Source of the DNA: Porticoccaceae bacterium
GTDB taxonomy: Bacteria; Pseudomonadota; Gammaproteobacteria; Pseudomonadales; Porticoccaceae
NCBI GenBank assembly: GCA_026005035.1
Contig: BPKH01000004.1
Location: forward strand, 62,001-126,000
Length of the DNA: 64,000 bases
Reading direction: 5' to 3'
The notes beneath the pieces were generated by a model, which worked only from the letters and a program-made list of their open reading frames with translations, was not told where the DNA came from and searched no databases. The first letter of the stretch is position 1; the number at the start of each line of letters is the position of its first letter. The translations under genes were made by a program, and so were the position numbers. Below, in pieces: positions 1 through 8,602 of the stretch.

Positions 1-89
1 TAGACCGTGCGGGCCTCCCCGGCCGCGGCGAATCCGAGGCCGAGCCCGAGGGAAAGGGCGAGCGCGGTGAAGCGGGCGTTCCAGACCAT
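1..89 (-). CDS. Secreted protein of unknown function, N-terminal end only
   Basis: Only the first 29 codons are visible, because the gene runs leftward out of the window. They encode a clear type I signal peptide: Arg at residue 6, a hydrophobic stretch over about residues 8-23, and an Ala-rich end (AAAGEA) that would suit signal peptidase. A GAGGG ribosome binding site lies about 7 bases before the ATG. The gene is divergent from proA. The mature protein is not visible, so no function is proposed. Confidence 0.6.
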   Translation of the reverse strand, partial: MVWNARFTALALSLGLGLGFAAAGEARTV

Positions 90-259
90 TGCGTATCCCT
101 CGCCGGGGTCGCCTCACCCGGCAAGGATGGCACAGGCGGCGGCTGGTGGCATCCCCCCGCGGGCGCTGCAGCTGGCCGTTTGGCAAGCCGGATGGGGCGC
201 GGCGGAATCCGGGAAATCTCGCGACCGGGAGGGGGCGAGCAGCGGCGGCGGTGGGCCGC

Positions 260-265
260 TATAAT
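260..265 (+). promoter_or_regulatory. -10 element (TATAAT) for proA operon
   Basis: A perfect TATAAT sits in otherwise very GC-rich DNA, 31 bases before the proA ATG. No convincing -35 hexamer is visible upstream. It would drive proA-nadD-rsfS-rlmH. Confidence 0.5.
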
Positions 266-296
266 GGCCGCCCTTTCTTCGGGACGAAGCGTAGTG

Positions 297-1550
297 ATGG
301 ACGCGGTAGGGTACGTGCGGGAGCTGGGGCGGCGGGCGCGCGGCGCGCAGCGGCTGCTGGCGCGCAGTGGGCGGGAGGTCAAGGACCGCGCCCTCCTGGC
401 CACCGCCGAGGCCCTGGACGCGGCGCGGCGGGAGCTCCTGCGCGCCAATGAGCGGGACCTGGGGGCGGCGCGCGCCGCCGGGCTCGGGGAGGCGCTGCTC
501 GACCGCCTGGAGATCACCCCCGCCCGGATCGACGCCATGATCGAAGGGCTCTCCCAGGTGGCCGCCCTGCCCGATCCGGTGGGCGAGGTCGAGCGCCTCC
601 AGGTGCGCCCCTCGGGGATCCGGGTGGGCCGGATGCGGGTGCCCATCGGCGTGGTGGCCATCGTCTACGAGTCGCGTCCCAACGTGACTGTGGATGCGGC
701 GAGCCTGTGCCTCAAAGCGGGCAACGCGGCCATCCTGCGCGGCGGCTCCGAGGCCCTCCACTCCAACCAGGCACTGGCCGCCTGCATTGCCCGGGGGCTG
801 GCCGCCGCGGGGCTCCCGGAAGGGGCGGTGCAGGTGGTGGACACCACCGACCGCGCGGTGGTGGGCGCGCTGGTCTCGAGCCCCGAGTGGATCGACCTGG
901 TGGTCCCCAGGGGCGGTCGCGGCCTGATCGAGCGGATCGCCGCCGAGGCGCGGGTGCCGGTGCTCAAGCATCTGGACGGCAACTGCCACGTCTACGTGGA
1001 CGACCGCGCCGACCTGGACAAGGCCCTGGCCATCGCCCTGAACGCCAAGACCCAACGCTACGGGGTGTGCAACGCCATGGAGACGCTGCTGGTGGCGGAG
1101 GGGGTGGCCGCGGCCTTCCTGCCCGCCGCCGCCGAAGCGTTCGCCGCTGCTGGCGTGGAACTGCGCGGCTGTCCCCGAACCCGGGCACTCGTCGACTGCC
1201 GGCCCGCTGGCGAGGAAGACTGGCGCGCCGAGTACTTGGCACCCATCCTGGCGGTGCGGGTGGTGAAGGACCTGGACGAGGCCATCGAGCACATCGCCCG
1301 CTACGGCTCGGGACACACCGAGGCGATCGTCACCGAGGACTGGGAGCGGGCCTGGCGGTTTCTGCGCGAAGTGGATTCGAGCTCGGTGATGGTCAACGCC
1401 TCGACCCGCTTTGCCGACGGCTTCGAGTACGGGCTCGGGGCGGAGATCGGCATCTCCACCGACCGACTCCACGCCCGCGGCCCGGTCGGCCTCGAGGGTC
1501 TGACCACCCAGAAATGGGTGGTCCTGGGCGACGGCCAGATCCGCACCTAG
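297..1550 (+). CDS. proA: Gamma-glutamyl phosphate reductase (glutamate-5-semialdehyde dehydrogenase)
   Basis: This enzyme reduces gamma-glutamyl phosphate to glutamate-5-semialdehyde with NADPH, the second step of proline synthesis, in the cytoplasm. The product is 417 residues, the same length as E. coli ProA, when read from the ATG at 297; longer in-frame extensions are GC-driven and not conserved. The aldehyde dehydrogenase fold is recognisable from [20 protein letters not shown], the catalytic cysteine at residue 258 (in [11 protein letters not shown]) and the C-terminal [20 protein letters not shown]. It heads an operon: nadD begins on the base after its stop. The proA-nadD-rsfS-rlmH order is the same as I recall for Pseudomonas. 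Confidence 0.97.
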   Translation: MDAVGYVRELGRRARGAQRLLARSGREVKDRALLATAEALDAARRELLRANERDLGAARAAGLGEALLDRLEITPARIDAMIEGLSQVAALPDPVGEVERLQVRPSGIRVGRMRVPIGVVAIVYESRPNVTVDAASLCLKAGNAAILRGGSEALHSNQALAACIARGLAAAGLPEGAVQVVDTTDRAVVGALVSSPEWIDLVVPRGGRGLIERIAAEARVPVLKHLDGNCHVYVDDRADLDKALAIALNAKTQRYGVCNAMETLLVAEGVAAAFLPAAAEAFAAAGVELRGCPRTRALVDCRPAGEEDWRAEYLAPILAVRVVKDLDEAIEHIARYGSGHTEAIVTEDWERAWRFLREVDSSSVMVNASTRFADGFEYGLGAEIGISTDRLHARGPVGLEGLTTQKWVVLGDGQIRT

Positions 1551-2210
1551 GTGGCCATCGGGGTTTTCGGCGGGACCTTCGACCCGGTGCACATCGGGCA
1601 CCTGCGGCTCGCCGTCGAACTCCTCGAGCTCGTGCCCCTCAGGCGGATGCTGCTCGTTCCCGCGGCGGACCCGCCCCACCGGGAGCGCCCGCACGCCGCC
1701 GCCCGGCACCGCCTCGCCATGCTCTCGCTGGCCGTGGCGGGCGAGCCGCGGTTGGCGGTGGACCGCCGGGAGCTCGACCGCCCCGGTCCCTCCTACACCT
1801 ACGACACCCTGGCGTCGCTGCGCGCCGAGCTGGGCCCTGCAGAGCCCCTGTGCCTGTGCCTCGGGCTCGACGCCTTCGCGGAGCTTGCCACCTGGCACCG
1901 CTGGCGCGAGCTCGCCGAGCTCGCCCACCTGGTGGTGGCCGCGCGCCCGGGGGCGGCGCTGCCCCGCGCGGGCCCCCTGGCGTCCTGGCTGGGCACGCGG
2001 CGGGCGCCCGCCGACGCCCTCCACCGCCGCCCGGCCGGGCTCGTCCACCTCGCCGCCATCCCCTTGCTGCCGGTGTCGGCCACGGAACTGCGCCGCCGCC
2101 TGGCCGCCGGCCGCTCGGTGCGCTATCTCACGCCCGATCCGGTGATCGACTATATTCGGGCCCACGGACTGTACGGCGCAGACCCATCCCCGGAGGTCAC
2201 ACCCCCATGA
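1551..2210 (+). CDS. nadD: Nicotinate-mononucleotide adenylyltransferase
   Basis: NadD joins nicotinate mononucleotide and ATP to give deamido-NAD, a late step of NAD synthesis. The GTG start immediately follows the proA stop and gives 219 residues, close to the usual 210-220. The nucleotidyltransferase signature GGTFDPVHIGH is at residues 7-17. The second motif appears near the C-terminus as VSATELRRRLAAGRSVRYL, corresponding to the ISSTxIR motif of the family. The last codons overlap the rsfS start (ATGA), so translation is probably coupled. Confidence 0.97.
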   Translation: MAIGVFGGTFDPVHIGHLRLAVELLELVPLRRMLLVPAADPPHRERPHAAARHRLAMLSLAVAGEPRLAVDRRELDRPGPSYTYDTLASLRAELGPAEPLCLCLGLDAFAELATWHRWRELAELAHLVVAARPGAALPRAGPLASWLGTRRAPADALHRRPAGLVHLAAIPLLPVSATELRRRLAAGRSVRYLTPDPVIDYIRAHGLYGADPSPEVTPP

Positions 2211-2542
2211 CCCATCCCCTCGCCCAACTGGCCGTGGAGGCGCTCGAGGACGCCAAGGGACAGGAGATCGTGGTCCTCGACGTCTCGAAACTCACCGATC
2301 TCATGGACGCCATGGTGGTGGCCAGTGGCTCCTCCACCCGCCAGGTGGCGGCCTTGGTGGATCGGCTGCTGGAGCGGTGCCGCGCGGCGGGGATCCGCCC
2401 TCTGGGGATCGAGGGGCTGGATGCGGCCCAGTGGGTGCTGGTGGACCTGGGTGATGTGGTGGTCCACGTGATGCTGCCCGAAACGCGCGCCTTCTACGAA
2501 CTGGAAAAGCTCTGGTCGGTGCGCCCGCTGGCGCGCGGTTGA
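2207..2542 (+). CDS. rsfS: Ribosomal silencing factor RsfS
   Basis: RsfS binds ribosomal protein uL14 and blocks subunit joining when nutrients run short. The 111-residue product has the compact RsfS/Iojap fold, with the conserved opening KGQEIVVLDVSKLTDLMDAM, the ASGSSTRQV segment, and the C-terminal DLGDVVVHVMLPETRAFYEL. The ATG overlaps the nadD stop by four bases. It lies between nadD and rlmH, a common bacterial arrangement. Confidence 0.96.
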   Translation: MTHPLAQLAVEALEDAKGQEIVVLDVSKLTDLMDAMVVASGSSTRQVAALVDRLLERCRAAGIRPLGIEGLDAAQWVLVDLGDVVVHVMLPETRAFYELEKLWSVRPLARG

Positions 2543-2546
2543 GCCG

Positions 2547-3011
2547 GTGCGCCTGCGCCTTATCGCCGTGGGACCGCGCCAACCCCGCTGGGTGGAGGAG
2601 GCCTTTGCCGACTACGCCCGCCGCTTCCCGCGGGGACTGCGACTCGAGTTGGTGACCGTTCCCCTCGGCCGCCGCGGCAAGAGCGGCGTGGCGCGGGCGG
2701 TGGCCGAGGAGGGCGCGGCGCTGCTCTCCGCCGTCGGGGACCGGGCGCGGGTGGTGGCCCTCGATCGGCGAGGCGAGCTTTGGGATACCGAGACACTCGC
2801 CGCGCGCCTCGCCCAGTGGCGGCAGGGCGGCCAAGACCTCTGCTTTTTGATCGGCGGCCCCGACGGGCTCGCCCCCCAGTGCCTGGCGCGCGCCGACGAA
2901 AGCTGGTCCCTCTCCCCCCTGACCCTGCCCCACGGCCTGGCGCGAGTGGTGGTGGTGGAAAGTCTCTACCGCGCCGCCGCACTGCTGGAGGGGCATCCCT
3001 ACCACCGCTGA
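2547..3011 (+). CDS. rlmH: 23S rRNA (pseudouridine1915-N3)-methyltransferase
   Basis: RlmH methylates pseudouridine 1915 in helix 69 of 23S rRNA, using S-adenosylmethionine, on 70S ribosomes. The product is 154 residues (E. coli 155) and starts at a GTG four bases after rsfS. The SPOUT-class cofactor loop is LIGGPDGL, and the C-terminus carries the typical SLSPLTLPHGLARVVVVES followed by EGHPYHR. In E. coli and Pseudomonas the next gene is mrdA; here the type II secretion island follows instead. Confidence 0.97.
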   Translation: MRLRLIAVGPRQPRWVEEAFADYARRFPRGLRLELVTVPLGRRGKSGVARAVAEEGAALLSAVGDRARVVALDRRGELWDTETLAARLAQWRQGGQDLCFLIGGPDGLAPQCLARADESWSLSPLTLPHGLARVVVVESLYRAAALLEGHPYHR

Positions 3012-3016
3012 GCCCC

Positions 3017-3050
3017 CGGTCATCGTTCTGTCACCTCGGCGACCCAAACT
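3017..3050 (+). promoter_or_regulatory. Putative Pho box and -10 for the gsp operon
   Basis: Two heptamers, CGGTCAT (3017-3023) and CTGTCAC (3028-3034), are separated by four bases, giving the 11-bp period of PhoB direct repeats. The second matches the consensus half-site CTGTCAY; the first differs at one position. Ten bases further is a weak -10-like CAAACT (3045-3050), the spacing expected when PhoB replaces a -35. The site is 45 bases before the gspE ATG. No other regulatory signal is evident between rlmH and gspE. Confidence 0.6.
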
Positions 3051-3078
3051 AGGGGGCGTTGGATCGCGGGACGCCACC

Positions 3079-4525
3079 ATGGAGCTCGTTCCCTACGAGT
3101 TCGCCAAGCGCCACGGCCTCTTTTGGGACCCCCCGCGGGCGCGGCTGTGCCTGCGGCCCGACTTCGATCCCGCCGCCCTGGGGGAAATCCAGCGCGCGTT
3201 GGGCCGCGCCGGCCCCCTGGAGACCCTCGCCGCCGAGGACTTTGCCTCGCGCCTCGAAGAGCTCTACGGGGCGGCGCGGGGGCGCACCTCGAGCCTCCTC
3301 CTCGAGGCCGAGGGGAGCCTCGATCTCGACGCCGCGGCGGCGCGTCTGGAGGAGAGCGGCGACCTGCTCGCCGAGGACGACGCCCCCGTGGTGCGGTTCC
3401 TCAATGCGGTGATCGCCGAGGCCCTGCGGGCGCGGGCCTCCGACGTCCACATCGAGCCCCACCGCGCCGCCGCCCGCATCCGCTACCGCATCGACGGGGT
3501 GCTGCACACGGCCCTCACCCCCCCCTCCCCAGTTGGTGCCCCTCCTCGCCGCGCGCATCAAGGTGATGGCCGGACTCGACATCTCCGAGAAGCGCAATCC
3601 CCAGGATGGCCGCGTGCGCGTCCAGCTCGCCGGGCGCGGTGTCGACCTGCGCGTCTCCACCCTGCCGGCCAGTGGCGGTGAGCGGGTGGTGCTCAGGCTC
3701 TTGGACCCCCACGCAGTGCGGCCGTCCCTCGACCAGCTGGGCCTCGGCGCCGCCCAGCGGGCGGCCCTGGCGCGACTCGTCGCCCAACCCCACGGCATGG
3801 TGCTGGTCACCGGCCCCACCGGCTCGGGCAAGACCACCACCCTCTACGCCCTGTTGGGCGAGCTCGACCGGGAGCGGCTCAACGTCATGACGGTGGAGGA
3901 TCCGGTGGAATACGAGCTGCCGGGGGTGAGCCAGACGCAGATCAACCTCCGCGCCGGCATGACCTTCGCCCGCGGCCTGCGCGCCATTCTCCGCCAGGAT
4001 CCGGACGTGGTCCTGATCGGCGAGATCCGCGACCCCGAGACCGCCCAGATCGCCGTCCAGGCCAGCCTCACCGGGCACCTCCTGTTGTCCACCCTGCACA
4101 CCAACACCGCCCTGGGCGCGGTGACCCGTCTGCGCGACCTGGGGGTGGCCGACTTTCTGCTGGCCGCCACCCTGCGCGGGCTCGTCGCCCAGCGCCTGGT
4201 GCGCCGCCTGTGCCCCCACTGTCGGCGGCCACAGACCCTGGGGCCGGCCGAGGCGCAGCTGGCCGGCTTGCCTGCGGGCAGCGGCGCCTTTCGCGCCGCC
4301 GGCTGCCCCCAGTGCAGCCACACCGGCTACGCCGGGCGCTGTGCCCTGGTGGAAGTGGTGGAGCTCGACGAGACCCTCTGCCGCCTGATCCACGAGGGTG
4401 CAGGCGAGGCGGAGCTGGAGCGGCAGGTGCGCGATCGCCTGCCCAGCCTGCGCCAGGAAGGTTTCCGGCTGGTCGCCGCCGGGGTCACCAGCATCGAGGA
4501 AGTCCTGCGCGCAACCGTCGACTGA
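3079..4525 (+). CDS. gspE: Type II secretion ATPase GspE (single-base frameshift)
   Basis: GspE is the cytoplasmic hexameric ATPase that powers pseudopilus assembly. Read through one frameshift, the product is about 481 residues. The N-terminal part ends in ASDVHIEP and YRIDGVLHTALTP. The second part starts QLVPLLAARIKVMAGLDISE and holds Walker A (GPTGSGKTT), the Walker B/Asp box region (DVVLIGEIRDPETA), a His box (STLHTN) and the CxxC...CxxC zinc site (CPHC, CPQC) typical of GspE. The frame breaks in a run of eight C at 3518-3525; seven C would restore it exactly. I regard the extra base as a probable sequencing error. gspF starts inside its stop codon (TGATG). Confidence 0.9.
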
Positions 4526-5724
4526 TGCCGACTTTCCGCTACCTCGCCTGCGACGGCGCCGGCCGCCCGGTGCGCGGCACCCGGGAGGCGGACTCGGCCC
4601 GCGGCCTGGCCCGCGAACTGGCCCGCGAGGGCCTCTTTCCCGTGCGCGTGCGCGGCTCCAGCGGGCTCGCCGCACTTGGCCTCGGGACGCGCTCCCTGCG
4701 CCGCGCGGAATTGGCGCTGGCCCTGCGCCAGCTGGGCCTGCTCACCCGCTCGGGGCTGCCCCTCGCCGAGGCGCTCCGCCTGGCCGGTGCCCAGAGCGGG
4801 GGGGCTCGCCCGCGCGCGGCGCTCGCCGCCTGGCGGGAGGGGCTCGCCGCTGGCTACGGGTTCGCCGGTGCGGTGCGCCGCTCTCCCTGGCGGATCCCCG
4901 AGCGGGTGGTGGCGGCGCTGCAGGTGGCGGAAGAGACCGGACACCTGCCCGAGGTGCTCGAGCGGCTGGCAGAGGAACTGGAGGTGGCCGCTGAGCAGCG
5001 CCGGGTGCTCCTCAAGGGCCTGCTCTATCCGGCGATCCTGGTGCTGGTGGCCGGAGCGGTCACCTGGGTGCTCCTCGCCCAGGTGGTGCCCCAGGTGGCG
5101 GAGGTCTTCGCGCGCGCCCGCGTGGAGCTGCCCCCACTCACCCGCGGGGTGCTGGCGGCGAGCCGCGCCCTCGCGGCGGCCGGTCCCTGGCTGCTCGTCG
5201 CCACGGCGGCGAGTGCCTTGGCGGTGCCCCTGTGGCTGGCGGCCCCCGAGCGGCGCCGGCGCGCGCAGCGCTCGCTCCTCGCCGCGCCGGTGCTCGGCCG
5301 CTGGTTGCTGCACTCGGCCCTGGCCGACTGGAGCCGCTCCCTGGGCACCCTGCTGGGGGCGGGGGTGCCCGTCCTGGCGGCGCTGGCCATCGCCGCCGCG
5401 GGGGTGGCCAACCTGGAGCTGCGGGCGCGCTTGCTGGCGGTGGCGGAGCGGGTGCGCCGCGGTCAACCTCTGGCCGCGGCCCTGGCCGCCGAGGGGGTGG
5501 GGGATGGCCTGCTCGTCCACCTGGTGGGCAGCGGCGAGGCATCGGGCGAGCTTGCGCGGATGCTCCTCGCGGTGGCGGACCTCTACGCGCGCCGCTTGCG
5601 GGACGGCGTCGAGACCCTCCTCAAGGTGCTCGAGCCGGCGCTGGTGGTGGCCATGGGCGGGGTGGTGATGCTGATCGTCGGGGCGGTGCTCGTGCCCATC
5701 GTGCGGATGAACCAACTGCTCTAG
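4525..5724 (+). CDS. gspF: Type II secretion inner-membrane platform protein GspF
   Basis: GspF is the polytopic core of the inner-membrane platform and contacts GspE and GspL. The 399-residue product has the two repeated T2SSF domains. Each contains a cytoplasmic helical bundle, seen in ELALALRQLGLLTRSGLPLA and the later LADWSRSLGTLLGAGVPVLA. Three hydrophobic segments are present, around residues 170-190, 220-240 and 370-395. The ATG at 4525 overlaps the gspE stop, which argues for coupled translation. Length and order match other systems. Confidence 0.95.
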   Translation: MPTFRYLACDGAGRPVRGTREADSARGLARELAREGLFPVRVRGSSGLAALGLGTRSLRRAELALALRQLGLLTRSGLPLAEALRLAGAQSGGARPRAALAAWREGLAAGYGFAGAVRRSPWRIPERVVAALQVAEETGHLPEVLERLAEELEVAAEQRRVLLKGLLYPAILVLVAGAVTWVLLAQVVPQVAEVFARARVELPPLTRGVLAASRALAAAGPWLLVATAASALAVPLWLAAPERRRRAQRSLLAAPVLGRWLLHSALADWSRSLGTLLGAGVPVLAALAIAAAGVANLELRARLLAVAERVRRGQPLAAALAAEGVGDGLLVHLVGSGEASGELARMLLAVADLYARRLRDGVETLLKVLEPALVVAMGGVVMLIVGAVLVPIVRMNQLL

Positions 5725-5733
5725 GAGAAGACC

Positions 5734-6165
5734 ATGGCGCAAGGCCAGGCGACGCCGCGGGCGCGCGGCTTCACCCTCATCGAGATCATGGTGGTGCTGG
5801 TGATCCTGGGACTGTTGGCGGCCCTGGTGGTGCCGGCGGTGATGGACCGCCCCGACCAGGCGCGCGCCGTCAAGGCGCGCCAGGACCTGCGCGCCCTGGA
5901 AAGCGCCCTCAAGCTGTACCGCCTGGACAACTACCGCTACCCCAGCACCGAGGAGGGTCTGGCCGCCCTGGTGAGTCCCCCGCCCGGGCTCGACACCTGG
6001 CGGGGCCCGTACCTGGAATCCCTGCCACCGGACCCCTGGGGGCGGCCCTACCGCTACCGAGCGCCGGGCGCCGACGGCCGGCCCTTTGATCTGTTCAGTC
6101 TGGGGGCGGACGGCCGGCCGGGCGGGGAGGGGGCGGATGCGGACATCGGTCTCGAGGCCGAGTGA
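5734..6165 (+). CDS. gspG: Major pseudopilin GspG
   Basis: GspG polymerises into the periplasmic pseudopilus. The 143-residue preprotein has a short basic leader and the prepilin peptidase site G/FTLIE at residues 12-17, with Glu at mature position 5, followed by the hydrophobic helix MVVLVILGLLAALVVPAV. The body carries the family hallmarks YRYPSTEEGL, PPDPWGRPY and SLGADGRPGGEG, the last two corresponding to the calcium-binding loops of GspG. Its ribosome binding site (AGGAG) lies just after the gspF stop. A prepilin peptidase (GspO/PilD) is not in this window and must be supplied from elsewhere. Confidence 0.96.
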   Translation: MAQGQATPRARGFTLIEIMVVLVILGLLAALVVPAVMDRPDQARAVKARQDLRALESALKLYRLDNYRYPSTEEGLAALVSPPPGLDTWRGPYLESLPPDPWGRPYRYRAPGADGRPFDLFSLGADGRPGGEGADADIGLEAE

Positions 6166-6574
6166 GATCGGGATGACCCTGGTGGAGGTGCTGGTGGTCC
6201 TGGCCGTCCTCGGGGTGGTGGCCGCCGTGGCCACTCTCGGCTTTTCGCGCCTTGCCGGCGAGGATGCGGCCGCCCGCGGGGAGCGGCTGTGCGCCTGGCT
6301 GGAGGGGCTCGAGCAGCGGGCGCTCCTCGACGGCGCGCCCTACCGCGCCCGGCTGGCGGGCGGCCGCTGGGAGGCGGATTACTGGTGGCGCGGTGGCTGG
6401 AGGCCCCTGCCCGGCGAGGAACAGGGGCCCAAGCTGGGCGCGGGAACGGCGGCGGTGCGCTTCCTCCCCGATGGCCGGGTGGAGCCCGAGTGGATCCGGG
6501 TGTCCCTGGGGGAGGGGCGCACCCTCCCCATCGCTTTCGACGGGGACGGTCGCTGTCGCGCGGTGGCGCCATGA
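6137..6574 (+). CDS. gspH: Minor pseudopilin GspH
   Basis: GspH is a minor pseudopilin near the pseudopilus. I choose the ATG at 6137, inside the end of gspG, because it gives a leader of 12 residues ending SEIG before the processing site G/MTLVE, and a GGGAGGGGG ribosome binding site precedes it. Starting at the downstream ATG (6173) would remove the leader. The hydrophobic helix VLVVLAVLGVVAAVATL follows. The product is 145 residues, somewhat short for the family, with the beta-rich body expected. It overlaps gspG by 29 bases and gspI by four. Confidence 0.88.
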   Translation: MRTSVSRPSEIGMTLVEVLVVLAVLGVVAAVATLGFSRLAGEDAAARGERLCAWLEGLEQRALLDGAPYRARLAGGRWEADYWWRGGWRPLPGEEQGPKLGAGTAAVRFLPDGRVEPEWIRVSLGEGRTLPIAFDGDGRCRAVAP

Positions 6575-6942
6575 GGGTGAGGGGCTTCACCTTGGTAGAG
6601 GTGTTGGTGGCGCTCCTGGTGGTGGCCTTCGCCTGCGGCGCCCTGTTGGAGGGCAGCAGTCGCTATGCCGAGGCGCGCGCCCTTTTGGTGGAGCGCCAGG
6701 TGGGCACGCGCCTCGCCGTCGCGCGCCTCATGCTCCGCTGCCCGCCGGGCCGGGGCCCGCGGGCGCCGGAAGGGGGCGAGGCCGACGGCGAGGTGCAGGC
6801 GGCGGGTGGCCGGTGGCGCTGGGAGGTGGAGCGGCTGGCAGCGGCGGATGGGCTCGTCCAGCTGCGCGCTCGGGTCACCGCCCCCAGCGGGCGCGCGGCC
6901 GCCCTGTTGTACGGCTACTGCCGGGCGGGAGAGGGCGGATGA
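6571..6942 (+). CDS. gspI: Minor pseudopilin GspI
   Basis: GspI nucleates the pseudopilus tip with GspJ and GspK. The 123-residue preprotein begins MRVRG/FTLVEVLVALLVV, a canonical prepilin peptidase site with Glu5, then a single hydrophobic helix. A T2SSI-type body follows, with VERQVGTRLAVARLML. The start ATG overlaps the gspH stop (ATGA), and its own stop overlaps gspJ in the same way. The assignment rests on order in the operon plus the leader. Confidence 0.9.
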   Translation: MRVRGFTLVEVLVALLVVAFACGALLEGSSRYAEARALLVERQVGTRLAVARLMLRCPPGRGPRAPEGGEADGEVQAAGGRWRWEVERLAAADGLVQLRARVTAPSGRAAALLYGYCRAGEGG

Positions 6943-7562
6943 GAAGCGGCGACGGCTACACCCTGGTGGAGGTGCTGGTGGCCTTGGCCGTGGCCGCCCT
7001 GCTCTGGGTCGCCGCCCACCGCGCCCTGGACGCCGTCCTCGCCCTGGCGGAACGAGCGGCTGCGCGCTTCGCCCCGGCCGATGGGCGGGAGCGGGCGCTC
7101 AATCTCTTGGGGAACGATCTCCTCCACCTCCGCCCGCGGCCGGTGCGGGACCTCCTGGGGGGCGTGGTGCCCGCCTACCGGGTGCCCGCCGATCCCTACG
7201 CCCTCGAGTTCACCCGCGGCGGCATGGCCGATCTCGCCCCCCTGCGCGTCGCCTACCGGGTGGTGGAAGGCCGCCTGGTGCGCGCCACCTGGGCGCGCCT
7301 CGACGGCGCGGCGGGCAACACCCCCAGGGAGCGGGTGCTGGCGGAGGGGATCGCCGCCCTGCGGGTCGAGCAGCTGGACGAGCTAGGGCGCTGGCTTCCC
7401 TACTGGCCGCCGGCGGGCCGCGGGGCGCCCACCGAGGGGCTGCCCCGCCTGATCCGGCTGGTGCTGGAGTGGGCCGACGGCGATGTGCGGACGCTGGTGG
7501 TGCCCGGGGTGGATGGATCCTTTCCGGGGCTGTTCCGCGCACCCGGGGGAAGTGCGGGATGA
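6939..7562 (+). CDS. gspJ: Minor pseudopilin GspJ
   Basis: GspJ forms the tip complex with GspI and GspK. The 207-residue preprotein starts MRSGDG/YTLVEVLVALAVAA, with the processing site followed by Glu5 and the hydrophobic helix. The body includes ERALNLLGNDLLHLRPRPVR and a C-terminal beta region ending in RLIRLVLEWADGDVRTLVV. These features and the length fit GspJ. Start and stop both overlap the neighbours by four bases. Confidence 0.93.
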   Translation: MRSGDGYTLVEVLVALAVAALLWVAAHRALDAVLALAERAAARFAPADGRERALNLLGNDLLHLRPRPVRDLLGGVVPAYRVPADPYALEFTRGGMADLAPLRVAYRVVEGRLVRATWARLDGAAGNTPRERVLAEGIAALRVEQLDELGRWLPYWPPAGRGAPTEGLPRLIRLVLEWADGDVRTLVVPGVDGSFPGLFRAPGGSAG

Positions 7563-8602
7563 GCGGGCGGCGGGAGGGCGGTTTCGCGCTGGTGGCGGTG
7601 CTCGGCGTCGTCGCCTTTGCGGCGGCGGTGGCGGCAACGCTCTTTTACCGGCAGCGCCTGGAGATGGATCGCACCGCCCGGGAGATGGCCGCCACCCAGG
7701 CGCTTCTTGCGGCCCTGGGCGCCGAAGCCTGGGCGGCGCGCCTCCTCGAGGAGGATGTCCGGGCCGGTGGCGTGGATCACCTGGGCGAGCGCTGGGCGAT
7801 CCCCACCCCGCCCCTGCCCGCGGCCGGGGGGCGGTTGTGGGCGTGCCTCACCGATCTCCAGGGCCGCGTGCCCCTCAATGCCCTGGGCCTCTACAGCGCC
7901 AAGGCCTGGGCGGACGAGGAAGGGGAGGGCGAGGCGCTGCGCGCCACGCCCCGCCGGGTGGTGATGCGGCTCTTCGCCCTGCTGGATCTCGATGTCGCAC
8001 CGGCGCGGCTTGCCGCCCTGGTGGACTGGATCGACGCCGACGGCTGGCCCTTGTCGGCGGAGGGTGCCGAGGACGGCGAGTACCTGGGCGCCGACCCGCC
8101 CCACCGCGCCGCCAACCGGCCGCTGGTGGAACTGGCCGAACTCGTCGAGGTGCGCGGCTTCGGCGCGGCGGACGTGGTGCGGCTCGCGCCCTGGGTGAAC
8201 GTGCTCGACGAGCGGGTGGCGATCAACGTCAACACCGCCCCCGCCCTGGTGCTCGCCGCCCTCACCCCGCGCCTCGATCTCGCGGCGGCCGAGCGCCTGG
8301 CACAGCGGCGACCCTTTTTCAGCCGCGAGGCCTTCTACGCCGCCCTGGCGGAGGAGACCGGGGCGCCCCGCCGGCAACTGGAAGAGGAGCTGCCCGCGAC
8401 CCTGGTGGGGATCGCCAGCCGCTACTTCGAACTGACGGTGTGGCTCGAGTTCGGCTCCTGGCGCTTCCGCCACCACGCCCTGCTGCGCCGCGGCGAGGAC
8501 GGGCGCACCCGGGTGCTCCTGCGCGGCCGGGAGTCGGTGCCGGCCTCGCCGGACGCGCAGGTTCCGCCCTTCCCTTCCTGCACCGCCGGGGGCGAGCGGT
8601 GA
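7559..8602 (+). CDS. gspK: Minor pseudopilin GspK
   Basis: GspK caps the pseudopilus. The 347-residue product starts MSGRREGG/FALVAVLGVVA. As in other GspK proteins, the usual Glu at mature position 5 is absent (Ala here). The large alpha-helical insert is recognisable from DLQGRVPLNALGLYS, LDLDVAPARLAALVDWIDAD and the GAEDGEYLGADPPHRAANRP stretch that often binds calcium. AINVNTAPALVLAALTP is a family signature. It overlaps gspJ and gspL by four bases each. Confidence 0.95.
   Translation: MSGRREGGFALVAVLGVVAFAAAVAATLFYRQRLEMDRTAREMAATQALLAALGAEAWAARLLEEDVRAGGVDHLGERWAIPTPPLPAAGGRLWACLTDLQGRVPLNALGLYSAKAWADEEGEGEALRATPRRVVMRLFALLDLDVAPARLAALVDWIDADGWPLSAEGAEDGEYLGADPPHRAANRPLVELAELVEVRGFGAADVVRLAPWVNVLDERVAINVNTAPALVLAALTPRLDLAAAERLAQRRPFFSREAFYAALAEETGAPRRQLEEELPATLVGIASRYFELTVWLEFGSWRFRHHALLRRGEDGRTRVLLRGRESVPASPDAQVPPFPSCTAGGER

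Noticed and set aside
114-2165. A 683-codon open frame antisense to proA and nadD, and many similar long antisense frames throughout
   Set aside because: GC-rich codon use leaves the other frames open. The translations are Arg/Gly/His-rich with no family motifs, and each lies opposite a clearly conserved gene.
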